Position numbers and translations under genes: made by a program | NCBI RefSeq assembly: GCF_001700505.1 | Contig: NZ_MAPV01000116.1 | Coordinates: 1-64,000, forward strand | Source of the DNA: Streptomyces mutomycini | GTDB lineage: Bacteria > Actinomycetota > Actinomycetes > Streptomycetales > Streptomycetaceae | Reading direction: 5' to 3' | Length of the DNA: 64,000 nt | The notes under the pieces: generated by a model | What the model saw: the letters and a program-made list of their open reading frames with translations, nothing else | What the model was told of the DNA's origin: nothing | The model's database searches: none | Part shown: piece by piece, positions 26,609 to 34,861 of the stretch | Numbering within the stretch: position 1 is the first letter of the stretch | How the letters are laid out: each line of letters opens with the position of its first letter

Positions 26609-26776
26609 TGCTCTGCGGCCGACCCCGCAGGTGTCAAGGGCACTACCGCCCCCAAAGAGAGCCTTACGGACACATCGGTGCGGCATCGGACCGGGAAACG
26701 GTTCGGAAACAGGTCGGAGGAATATCGAAACGAACTCTTGTGTGGCCGGGACCCTTCACTTAACCTCGCTGCAACA

Positions 26777-26790
26777 TCGAAGCGCTTCGA
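26777..26790. promoter_or_regulatory. LacI-type operator, transporter-side copy
   Basis: A second identical TCGAAGCGCTTCGA, 139 bases upstream of the lipoprotein start. It probably represses the rightward transporter and hydrolase operon until a xyloglucan-derived sugar is present. Confidence 0.88.
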
Positions 26791-26928
26791 CGAGGCAGCC
26801 CGTTGACCGCTTCAGCTCAGCCGGTGCAGTCCCGACCGGCTCGGCCGGTAACGCCCCTACCTCAGACACAGGGCCGAGCGGCAGCAGCCGCCGCGGGCCG
26901 TCCTGTTGCACCACGAAGGGTTGACGCA

Positions 26929-28602
26929 ATGACGCCGAACTCCCCCTCCGCTCCCAGCCGGAGACGATTCCTCGCCTCCTCCGTGGTTGTCGCGGCAGCC
27001 GTGGGCGGCGGGATGCCGCTCCTCGCCGCCTGTGGCGGCGGTTCCGGTGGCTCGAAGAACGAGGGCACGACCACGGGCAAGAAGCTGAAGGACATCCTTC
27101 CGGCCTACGTGCCTTCCAAGGCGGTCACCCCGGACATCCCGAGCAAGAACGGCTCCGCGGTCGGCTTCACCACCGCGCTCCCGGCCGACCAGCTCGCGGT
27201 GTCGGTGCCCAAGAAGCTCGGCAAGGGCAGCGAGCTGAGGATCATGGCACCGCTGTGGGGCACATCCCCGGGTGAGGGCAACCCGTACTGGAAGGCGATG
27301 GACGAGGCCGCCGGCGTCGCGGTCAAGTGGCAGAACCAGGACGGCAACGTCTACGGCCAGAAGCTCGGCGCGGTGCTCGCCTCCAGCGACATCCCCGACG
27401 CGGTCGTCGTCCCCGGCTGGGAACTGGGCGGCAAGATACCGAGCGCCATCGCCAACAAGTTCGCCGACCTAGGCCCCTACCTCTCGGGCGACAAGGTCAA
27501 GGACTACCCGAACCTCGCGGCCATCCCCACGGGTGCCTGGCAGCGGGCGATCTTCGCCGGCAAGCTGCGCGGCCTTCCCATGCCCGCTGAGGCCACACCG
27601 AACATCACACCCTTCTACCGCGCGGACATCTTCGAGGAGAAGGGGTACGAGGTCCCGACCACCACGCAGGAGTTCTTCGACCTCTGCAAGGAGGTCAACG
27701 CCCCGAAGAGCAAGGTGTGGGCGTGCAGCGACATGACGTGGTCCGCGTTCGTCTTCTTCGGAGTGCTGCCGGAGAAGCCGTACTACTGGAAGCTCGTCGA
27801 CGGCAAGCTCGTCAACCGGTACGAGACCGACGAGTACCTCGAGGCGCTGGCGTGGTCCCGCTCGCTGTACTCGGCAGGCTTCGTGCACCCGGACGCCAAG
27901 GCCGAGACGGGTGACATGCGGACCACCTTCTCCTCCGGGAACGTCCTCATGTACAACGCGGACATCTCCGACTGGTACGCCGCGACCGCTGTCCAGCGCC
28001 TGGACAAGCCGGAGTTCCGGATGGGGGCGATGGACTTCTTCGCCGCCGACGGCGGTGACCCGGTCATCTACGAGGCCTCGCCCTCCAACATCTGGTGCTT
28101 CGTCAACAAGAACGCGGACAAGAAGACGATCGAGGACGTCCTCGCCCTCGCCAACTACACCGCCGCTCCCTACGGCACCAAGGAGCAGCGTCTGAAGGCG
28201 TACGGCCTGGAGGGGACCCACCACACCCTCAAGGACGGCGTCCTCACCAAGACGGAGCAGGGAAACAACCAGGTCTTCGCCACCTACGAGTACGTGGCGT
28301 CCCCGGCCCCCTTCCGCGCCTACCCCGACTTCCCGGACGTCGCCAAGGGTGTCGTCGAGTGGCAGCAGCGCCAGGGCGCCCACCTCAGGAAGCCCCTCTT
28401 CCACGGGATGCAGATCCAGGAGCCGACCCGCTTCACCGAGCTCAACGCGCAGTTCGAGGACCTGGAGAAGGACATCGTGCGCGGCCGCAAGAAGGTCAGC
28501 GACATGCAGCAGCAGGTCTCCGACTGGAAGACCAAGGGCGGCGACAAGCTTCGGGACTGGTACAAGAAGCTGCTCGACGAGACCGGTGAGTCGGCCTCCT
28601 GA
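26929..28602 (+). CDS. Xyloglucan-oligosaccharide-binding lipoprotein of an ABC importer
   Basis: A 557-residue extracellular solute-binding protein, in the long class that goes with LplB/YtcP-type permeases. The N-terminus has a twin-arginine-like SRRRFLASS followed by a hydrophobic run and the lipobox LLAAC, so it is exported and lipid-anchored. The start at 26929 follows GAAGGG by eight bases. It is the first gene of the rightward operon, followed two bases later by the permease genes and then four glycosidases, so its ligand is most likely a xyloglucan oligosaccharide. No ATPase gene is present; such Streptomyces importers share the MsiK ATPase encoded elsewhere. Confidence 0.9.
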   Translation: MTPNSPSAPSRRRFLASSVVVAAAVGGGMPLLAACGGGSGGSKNEGTTTGKKLKDILPAYVPSKAVTPDIPSKNGSAVGFTTALPADQLAVSVPKKLGKGSELRIMAPLWGTSPGEGNPYWKAMDEAAGVAVKWQNQDGNVYGQKLGAVLASSDIPDAVVVPGWELGGKIPSAIANKFADLGPYLSGDKVKDYPNLAAIPTGAWQRAIFAGKLRGLPMPAEATPNITPFYRADIFEEKGYEVPTTTQEFFDLCKEVNAPKSKVWACSDMTWSAFVFFGVLPEKPYYWKLVDGKLVNRYETDEYLEALAWSRSLYSAGFVHPDAKAETGDMRTTFSSGNVLMYNADISDWYAATAVQRLDKPEFRMGAMDFFAADGGDPVIYEASPSNIWCFVNKNADKKTIEDVLALANYTAAPYGTKEQRLKAYGLEGTHHTLKDGVLTKTEQGNNQVFATYEYVASPAPFRAYPDFPDVAKGVVEWQQRQGAHLRKPLFHGMQIQEPTRFTELNAQFEDLEKDIVRGRKKVSDMQQQVSDWKTKGGDKLRDWYKKLLDETGESAS

Positions 28603-28603
28603 C

Positions 28604-29620
28604 ATGTCGCTGAGCACAGAGGACCGGCGCGCGCGGGATTCACGGACGCCGCCGGTCAAGACACGGGCGGCCGGCGGTGTGCCGGTCGCCAAGGAGATGC
28701 CGCTGCGGCACCGGCTGCGCCGGGACCGCACGCTGATCCTGATGACCCTGCCGGCGATGGTCCTGCTGCTGGTCTTCGCGTACATCCCCCTGGCGGGCAA
28801 CATCGTCGCCTTCCAGGACTACGACCCGTACATCGCGGACAACGCCTTCCAGGCGATCGCACAGAGCCCGTGGGTCGGCTTCGAGTGGTTCCAGCAGATG
28901 GTGAACGACCGGCTGTTCTGGTCGGCGCTGCGGAACACGCTGGCGATCTTCCTCCTGCAGCTGACGCTGTTCTTCCCGGTGCCGATCCTGCTCGCGCTGT
29001 TCATCAACAGCTTCGTGCGGCCCCGGGTCCGGGCGGTGGCGCAGGCGATCCTCTATCTGCCGCACTTCTTCTCCTGGGTCCTGGTCGTCACCGTGTTCCA
29101 GCAGATGTTCGGCGGCGCCGGCATCGTCGCGCAGACGCTGCGGGAGAACGGTCACGAGGGCTTCGACCTGATGACCGACCCCGGGCTGTTCAAGTTCCTG
29201 ATCACCTTCGAGATGATCTGGAAGGACGCCGGCTGGGGCGTCATCGTCTTCCTCGCCGCCCTGGCGGCGGTCAGCCCGGAGCTCTACGAGGCGAGCGCCA
29301 TGGACGGCGCGAACCGCTGGCGCCGGATGTGGCACATCACCTTGCCCGCCCTGCGCCCCGTCGTGGCCCTGCTGCTCGTCCTCCAGGTGGGCAACGCGCT
29401 GACGGTCGGCTTCGAGCAGATCCTGCTCCAGCGCACGGCGGTCGGACCGGGCGCGTCGGAGGTACTGGACACCTACGTCTGGAACGTCGGTATCACCAAC
29501 GGCGGATTCAGCTACGCGGCGGCCGTCGGAATCATCAAGGGAATCTTCGGTCTGCTGCTGGTCCTCGGGGCCAACAAGGTCGCCCATCTCATGGGTGAGC
29601 AGGGGGTGTACAAGAAGTGA
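28604..29620 (+). CDS. Sugar ABC permease, LplB type
   Basis: A 338-residue inner-membrane permease with six predicted helices after a polar N-terminus. The EAA loop is clear (EASAMDGANRWRRMWHITLPALRP), and the family-typical AFQDYDPY segment lies after the first helix. The start at 28604 is two bases after the lipoprotein stop. It forms the membrane channel with the next gene's product for uptake of xyloglucan oligosaccharides. Confidence 0.92.
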   Translation: MSLSTEDRRARDSRTPPVKTRAAGGVPVAKEMPLRHRLRRDRTLILMTLPAMVLLLVFAYIPLAGNIVAFQDYDPYIADNAFQAIAQSPWVGFEWFQQMVNDRLFWSALRNTLAIFLLQLTLFFPVPILLALFINSFVRPRVRAVAQAILYLPHFFSWVLVVTVFQQMFGGAGIVAQTLRENGHEGFDLMTDPGLFKFLITFEMIWKDAGWGVIVFLAALAAVSPELYEASAMDGANRWRRMWHITLPALRPVVALLLVLQVGNALTVGFEQILLQRTAVGPGASEVLDTYVWNVGITNGGFSYAAAVGIIKGIFGLLLVLGANKVAHLMGEQGVYKK

Positions 29621-30561
29621 GCAGCCTGCTCTCCGGCCTGACCGGCTTGGCCGGTGTGAAGCCGGGAACCCGTGGCCGCCTTCGTCCGGTGTGGGAGGAG
29701 GAACCGTCCAGGGGCGGCCTCGCCTCCAAGGGCGTGGTCCTGGTCCTGATATGCCTGGCCGTTCTCTTCCCCCTCTGGGTCGTGATCGTCACCAGCCTGT
29801 CCTCGGTGAAGACCATCACCGAAGCGGGCGGGCTGGTGGTGATTCCCCGTGGCATCACGTTCATCGCCTACCAGGAGCTCCTGGGCGGCGGCCAGGTCAC
29901 CCGGGCGGCACTGGTCAGCATCTGTGTGACCGTGGTCGGGACGCTCTTCAGCATGGCCGTCTCGGTCCTGTGCGCCTACGGTCTCTCACGGACCGGTTCC
30001 GTGCTGCACCGCCCGTTGCTGCTCTTCATGCTGGCCACGATGTTCTTCGGCGCCGGACTCATCCCCACCTACCTGGTGGTGCAGGGGCTCGGCCTGACCG
30101 ACTCCTACCTGGCGCTGATCCTGCCGAGCGCGCTGAATGTGTTCAACATCCTGGTCCTGCGGGCCTTCTTCATGAGCACGGCGCAGGAGCTCATCGAGAG
30201 TGCCCGCATCGACGGTGCAGGCGACTTCCGCATCCTGTGGCAGATCGTCATGCCGCTGTCCCGCGCGGTCATCGCGGTGATCACGCTGTTCTACGCGGTG
30301 GGCTACTGGAGCGCGTGGTTCAACGCGTCCATCTACATCAGCGACCCGGACATGATGCCGCTGCAGAACGTGATGAACCAGCTGGTCCTCAAGCAGGAGC
30401 GGCCCACCGGTCTGACGCAGGTCATCAACACCGGCCATCTGTCGCTGCTCGCCATCCAGATGGCGGTCATGGTGCTGGCGCTGATCCCGGTCGCGTTCCT
30501 GTCCCCGTTCGTCCAGAAGCACTTCAAGGAAGGCATGCTCACCGGCGCCGTCAAGGGCTGA
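29617..30561 (+). CDS. Sugar ABC permease, LplC/YtcP type
   Basis: A 314-residue permease, the second half of the importer. The GTG start overlaps the previous stop (GTGA). Six membrane segments are visible, with an EAA loop ESARIDGAGDFRILWQIVMPLSR. The C-terminal FVQKHFKEGMLTGAVKG is diagnostic for this subfamily. It is followed after 70 bases by the secreted xyloglucanase gene of the same operon. Confidence 0.92.
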   Translation: MSSLLSGLTGLAGVKPGTRGRLRPVWEEEPSRGGLASKGVVLVLICLAVLFPLWVVIVTSLSSVKTITEAGGLVVIPRGITFIAYQELLGGGQVTRAALVSICVTVVGTLFSMAVSVLCAYGLSRTGSVLHRPLLLFMLATMFFGAGLIPTYLVVQGLGLTDSYLALILPSALNVFNILVLRAFFMSTAQELIESARIDGAGDFRILWQIVMPLSRAVIAVITLFYAVGYWSAWFNASIYISDPDMMPLQNVMNQLVLKQERPTGLTQVINTGHLSLLAIQMAVMVLALIPVAFLSPFVQKHFKEGMLTGAVKG

Positions 30562-30631
30562 GCCCTCTGGCCCGCGTCACCCGTCCCTGCCCCGCATCCA
30601 CCCGTCACTCCCCCACCGGAGGGTCCTCGTC

Positions 30632-32869
30632 ATGCGTGCTTCGTCCGTCCCACAGCCAGAACCCGCCGTGCACCCGCGGCGCCGGACCGTCCTGGCCGGT
30701 GCGGCCGTGGTCGCGGCCTCGGCGTCCGTGCTGCCGGCGGCCGGGACGGCCGCCGCCGCACGGCGGCCGGCGACATCGCAGCCGCACCGCTGGCGCACCG
30801 CCGCGATCGGCGGGACGGGCTTCGTGACGGGCGTCCTGTTCCATCCGGCGGTCCGCGGTCTCGCCTACGCCCGTACGGACATCGGCGGCGCCTACCGGTG
30901 GGACGACCGACGGTCCCGGTGGACGGCGCTCACCGACCACATCGGCTGGGACGACTGGAATCTGCTGGGCGTCGAGGCGATGGCCCTCGACCCGGCGAAC
31001 CCGGACCGCCTCTACCTCGCACTCGGGACGTACGCACAGGCATGGGCGTCCCCCGGCGCGGTGCTCCGGTCCGAGGACCGCGGCGCGACCTGGGCGCGTA
31101 CGGATCTCACCGTGCGTCTCGGGGCGAACGAGGACGGCCGGGGCTGCGGCGAGCGGCTCCTGGTCGACCCGCGCGACAGCGAGAGGCTCTGGCTCGGCAC
31201 GCGCCACGACGGGCTGCTGCGCTCCACGGACCGCGGTGCCACCTGGGCCGCCGACACCTCCTTCCCGGCCACGGCATCGGCGACCGGCCAGGGCGTCACC
31301 CTGCTGGTGGCGGCCGGCCGCACGGTGTACGCGGGCTGGGGCGACGGTGGCACGGCCCTCTACCGCACTGACGCCTCCGGCGGCTGGGAGGCCGTCCCCG
31401 GGCAGCCTTCCGCCGGTGCGGCGACGAGGGTGCCGGTCCGAGCGGCGTACGACGCGGGCAGCCGTGCGCTGTACGTGAGTTACGCCGACGGGCCGGGCCC
31501 GAACAACCAGGCTGACGGCTCGGTGCACCGGCTCGACACGGTGACCGGGACCTGGAGCGACGTGACCCCGGTGGCGCCGGGCGACGGCGACGCGTTCGGT
31601 TACGGCGGGGTCGCCGTCGACGCCAGGCGCCCTGGCACTGTAGTCGTGTCCACGAACAACCGCTGGGGCCCGGTGGACACCCTGTTCCGCTCCACGGACG
31701 GCGGAGCGAGCTGGACCTCGCTCAAGGACTCCGCGGTGCTGGACGTGTCGGAGACCCCGTATCTGAAGTGGGACGCGGAGCCCAAGTTCGGCTGGTGGAT
31801 CCAGGCCGTCGCCGTGGACCCGTACGACTCGCGGCACATCGTGTACGGCACCGGCGCGACGGTCTTCGGGACGCGTGACCTGGTGCACTGGGCCCCGGAG
31901 ATCCGGGGTCTGGAGGAGTCGGCGGTGCGGCAGCTGATCGCGCCCCCCTCGGGCGCACGGCTGCTCAGCGGTCTCGGGGACATCGGCGTCATGCGCCACG
32001 ACTCCCTGACCGTCTCCCCGTCGCGCGGCATGGCGTCGGATCCGGTGTTCGGCACGGCGACCGGACTCGCCCTGGCCACCCTGGAACCGTCGTACGTCGT
32101 GCGGACCGGATGGCCGTCGGGCTCCGACTCGGCCGGTGCGTACTCCCGGGACGGCGGGGCGAGTTGGCAGCCCTTCGCCTCCCAGCCGGCGATCGCCCCC
32201 TCGGCTCCGGGCCCGGTGGCGGTCTCCGCCGACGGGGCGACGCTGCTGTGGTCGTTCGTCCACTGGGACGGCACGAAGTACGCGGCGCACCGCTCCACGG
32301 ACGGCGGCTCCACCTGGGCCGAGGTCCCCTCGTTCCCGAAGGGCGGCACGCCGGTCGCCGACCCGCTCGACCCGAAGCGCTTCTACGTGTACGACACGGA
32401 CGCGGGCGCGGTCTTCCTGTCCACGGACAAGGGCCTGACCTTCACCGAAGGGGCCACCCGACTCCCCTCCGGGGACGTGCAGTTCCGCATCGCGGCGGCT
32501 CCGGGGCGCTCCGGGGATCTGTGGCTCTCCGCCAAGGACGACGGGCTGCTGCGCTCGACGGACGGCGGCCGCACGTTCACGCCGGTGGCCGGCTGCCAGG
32601 CCTCGCACGCCCTCGGCTTCGGGAAGGCCGCCCCGTCGAAGGGACGGGCCGGCTACCCGGCGGTCTTCCAGACCGGGCGGGTCTCCGCGACGTACGACGG
32701 CGTGGCCGTGCTCCGTTCGGACGACGCGGGCGCGACCTGGGTCCGCATCAACGACGACGCCCACCGGTGGGGGTGGACCGGTGAGGTCATCACCGGCGAC
32801 CCCCGCGTCCACGGCCGTGTCTATCTGGGCACCAACGGCCGCGGCATCCAGTACGCCGACCCCCAGTAG
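30632..32869 (+). CDS. Secreted GH74 xyloglucanase
   Basis: A 745-residue endo-acting enzyme that cuts the glucan backbone of xyloglucan outside the cell. The N-terminus carries a twin-arginine signal (HPRRRTVLAGAAVVAAS). The rest is two seven-bladed propellers with repeated sialidase-type Asp-box motifs (SxDxGxxW, for example STDGGASW). RTDIGGAYRWD near residue 80 and GLGDIGVMRHD near residue 450 match the two catalytic Asp segments of GH74. GGAGGG-type ribosome-binding sequence precedes the start. No carbohydrate-binding module is attached. It supplies oligosaccharides to the importer encoded just upstream. Confidence 0.92.
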   Translation: MRASSVPQPEPAVHPRRRTVLAGAAVVAASASVLPAAGTAAAARRPATSQPHRWRTAAIGGTGFVTGVLFHPAVRGLAYARTDIGGAYRWDDRRSRWTALTDHIGWDDWNLLGVEAMALDPANPDRLYLALGTYAQAWASPGAVLRSEDRGATWARTDLTVRLGANEDGRGCGERLLVDPRDSERLWLGTRHDGLLRSTDRGATWAADTSFPATASATGQGVTLLVAAGRTVYAGWGDGGTALYRTDASGGWEAVPGQPSAGAATRVPVRAAYDAGSRALYVSYADGPGPNNQADGSVHRLDTVTGTWSDVTPVAPGDGDAFGYGGVAVDARRPGTVVVSTNNRWGPVDTLFRSTDGGASWTSLKDSAVLDVSETPYLKWDAEPKFGWWIQAVAVDPYDSRHIVYGTGATVFGTRDLVHWAPEIRGLEESAVRQLIAPPSGARLLSGLGDIGVMRHDSLTVSPSRGMASDPVFGTATGLALATLEPSYVVRTGWPSGSDSAGAYSRDGGASWQPFASQPAIAPSAPGPVAVSADGATLLWSFVHWDGTKYAAHRSTDGGSTWAEVPSFPKGGTPVADPLDPKRFYVYDTDAGAVFLSTDKGLTFTEGATRLPSGDVQFRIAAAPGRSGDLWLSAKDDGLLRSTDGGRTFTPVAGCQASHALGFGKAAPSKGRAGYPAVFQTGRVSATYDGVAVLRSDDAGATWVRINDDAHRWGWTGEVITGDPRVHGRVYLGTNGRGIQYADPQ

Positions 32870-32884
32870 AGGAACGAGAAGTCC

Positions 32885-34861
32885 ATGCCGTCCCTGCACG
32901 ACGCCACCCGTGGCCGCGTCCTCTTCGGAGGCGACTACAACCCCGAGCAGTGGCCCGAGGAGGTGTGGGCCGACGACGTCCGGCTGATGAAGGAGGCCGG
33001 GGTCAACTCCGTCACCGTCGGGGTCTTCTCCTGGGCAGCGATCGAACCACGCCCGGGACAACGGGAGTTCGGCTGGCTGGACCGGCTGCTGGACCTCATG
33101 GCCGCCAGCGGGATCGGGGTCGTCCTCGCCACACCGACGTCGTCGCCGCCCCCGTGGATGGGCGCCCTGCACCCGGAGACACTGCCGCGCACCGAGGACG
33201 GCACCATCGTCAACTACGGCTCCCGGCAGCACTTCTGTCCGAGCTCTCCGGTGTACCGGCGCTACGCCGCGGCCCTCACCGAGGACCTCGCCGCGCGGTA
33301 CGCGGACCATCCGGCGCTCACCGTGTGGCACATCAACAACGAGTACTGCACGCACTGCTGGTGCGACGAGACCGCCGCCCACTTCCGGCGCTGGCTGGCC
33401 TCGCGGTACACCACCCTGGACGCGCTCAACGACGCCTGGGGCACGGCGTTCTGGAGTCAGCGCTATGACGGCTGGGGGGAGATCCTGCCGCCGCGCCGGG
33501 CGCAGTACATGCGCAATCCCGCGCAGGAGCTGGACTTCAAGCGGTTCACCTCCGACGCGCTGATGGAGTGTTACGTCGCCGAGCGGGACATCGTCGCCCG
33601 GCACACCCCGCACATCCCGGTGACGACCAACTTCATGCCGCTGTGGTCGGGGCAGGACGCCTGGGCCTGGGCGGAGGAGGAGGACATCGTCTCCGTCGAC
33701 GTCTACCCGGACCCGACGGACCCCGCCGGCGGCCAGTACAACGCGATGCTCGCCGACATGACCCGCTCGCAGGCGCGCGGGCCGTGGATGCTGATGGAGC
33801 AGGCCGCCGGGCCGGTCAACTGGCGCGGGGTCAACCACCCCAAGCCGGAAGGCCTCAACCGGCTCTGGTCGCTGCAGTCGGTGGCCAGGGGCGCGGACGC
33901 CCTCTGCTACTTCCAGTGGCGGCAGTCCCGGCAGGGGGCGGAGAAGTTCCACTCCGGGATGCTGAGCCACGCCGGCGAGCACGGCCGCACCTTCCGCGAG
34001 GTCAAGCGCATCGGCGCCGAACTCGCCCTGATCGGAGCCGAGGTGAGCGGCACGGAGGTACCGGCCGAGGTCGCCGTGCTGCACGACTGGGACGCGTGGT
34101 GGTCAAGCACCCAGGCCGGCCGGCCGTCCTCCCTCGTCTCTTACACCGAGCTGATCCAGGCCTGGCACCGAGGACTGTGGGAGAGCGGAATCGGCACGGA
34201 GTTCGCCCGCCCCGAGGCCGACCTGAGCGCGTACCGCATGGTGCTCGTGCCCCAGCTCCAGCTCCTCGCCGACGCGGCGGTCGACAACCTCGTCGCGTAT
34301 GTGCGGGGCGGCGGGACGCTCGTGTGCGGGTTCTTCACCGGTGTCGCGGACGTGGACGACCGGATCAGGCCGGGCGGCATGGACGGCCGGCTGCGTGAGC
34401 TGTTCGGTATCCGCACGGTGCACGAGTGGTGGCCCCTGGACGCGGACGCGACCGTGGAGTGCGACGGTTTCCGCGGCACCCTGTGGTCGGAGGAGCTGGA
34501 ACCGGACCGCAGCGCGGAGACGGTGGCCGTGTATCGGGGCGGCGAGCTGGACGGGCTTCCGGCGGTGCTCCGCAAGGGCACCGCGTGGTACGTCTCGACG
34601 CTGCCCGAGCCCGAGGCGCTGCGAGGCCTGCTCGGCCGGGCGGCGGCCGGGGCGGGCGTGCGCCCCGTCCTGGAGGGGCTGCCCGCCGGGGTCGAGGCGG
34701 TCCGGCGGGGCGGCCTGCTCTTCCTGCTGAACCACGGCAGGTCCCCGGCCGGGGTGAAGCTGCCCGGCAGGTACGCCGACCTGCTCACGGGTGCGGTGAC
34801 CGACGGCTCCGTGGAGCTGGAGCGCTACGGCGTGGCCGTCCTGAGAGACGCCTCCGCATGA
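32885..34861 (+). CDS. GH42 beta-galactosidase
   Basis: A 658-residue cytoplasmic enzyme expected to remove beta-galactose from xyloglucan side chains. The GH42 barrel starts with LFGGDYNPEQWPEE. The acid/base Glu is in VWHINNEYCTHCWC, whose Cys residues fit the metal site of the family. The nucleophile Glu is in WMLMEQAAGPVNW. A trimerisation domain (about 395-600) and a small beta-domain follow. No signal peptide. Its stop overlaps the start of the fucosidase gene (ATGA), linking galactose and fucose removal. Confidence 0.93.
   Translation: MPSLHDATRGRVLFGGDYNPEQWPEEVWADDVRLMKEAGVNSVTVGVFSWAAIEPRPGQREFGWLDRLLDLMAASGIGVVLATPTSSPPPWMGALHPETLPRTEDGTIVNYGSRQHFCPSSPVYRRYAAALTEDLAARYADHPALTVWHINNEYCTHCWCDETAAHFRRWLASRYTTLDALNDAWGTAFWSQRYDGWGEILPPRRAQYMRNPAQELDFKRFTSDALMECYVAERDIVARHTPHIPVTTNFMPLWSGQDAWAWAEEEDIVSVDVYPDPTDPAGGQYNAMLADMTRSQARGPWMLMEQAAGPVNWRGVNHPKPEGLNRLWSLQSVARGADALCYFQWRQSRQGAEKFHSGMLSHAGEHGRTFREVKRIGAELALIGAEVSGTEVPAEVAVLHDWDAWWSSTQAGRPSSLVSYTELIQAWHRGLWESGIGTEFARPEADLSAYRMVLVPQLQLLADAAVDNLVAYVRGGGTLVCGFFTGVADVDDRIRPGGMDGRLRELFGIRTVHEWWPLDADATVECDGFRGTLWSEELEPDRSAETVAVYRGGELDGLPAVLRKGTAWYVSTLPEPEALRGLLGRAAAGAGVRPVLEGLPAGVEAVRRGGLLFLLNHGRSPAGVKLPGRYADLLTGAVTDGSVELERYGVAVLRDASA

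Larger units (their letters stand above)
26516..26928. other. Divergent control region of the xyloglucan locus
   Basis: About 410 bases between the GH3 gene and the sugar-binding lipoprotein gene. It contains two identical 14-bp operators 182 bases apart, one near each divergent promoter. No credible gene was seen. The spacing of the two sites would allow a LacI tetramer to loop the DNA, or two dimers to act separately on each promoter. Confidence 0.8.

Noticed and set aside
26515-26686. An upstream extension of the GH3 gene to 26686
   Set aside because: It would run across the operator at 26595-26608 and adds residues unlike GH3 proteins; the GTG at 26515 has a good ribosome-binding sequence.
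30605-34084. A 1159-residue open frame on the minus strand
   Set aside because: It lies antisense to GH74 and GH42, is Arg/Gly/Val/Pro-rich without family motifs, and is explained by the third-position GC bias of the real genes.
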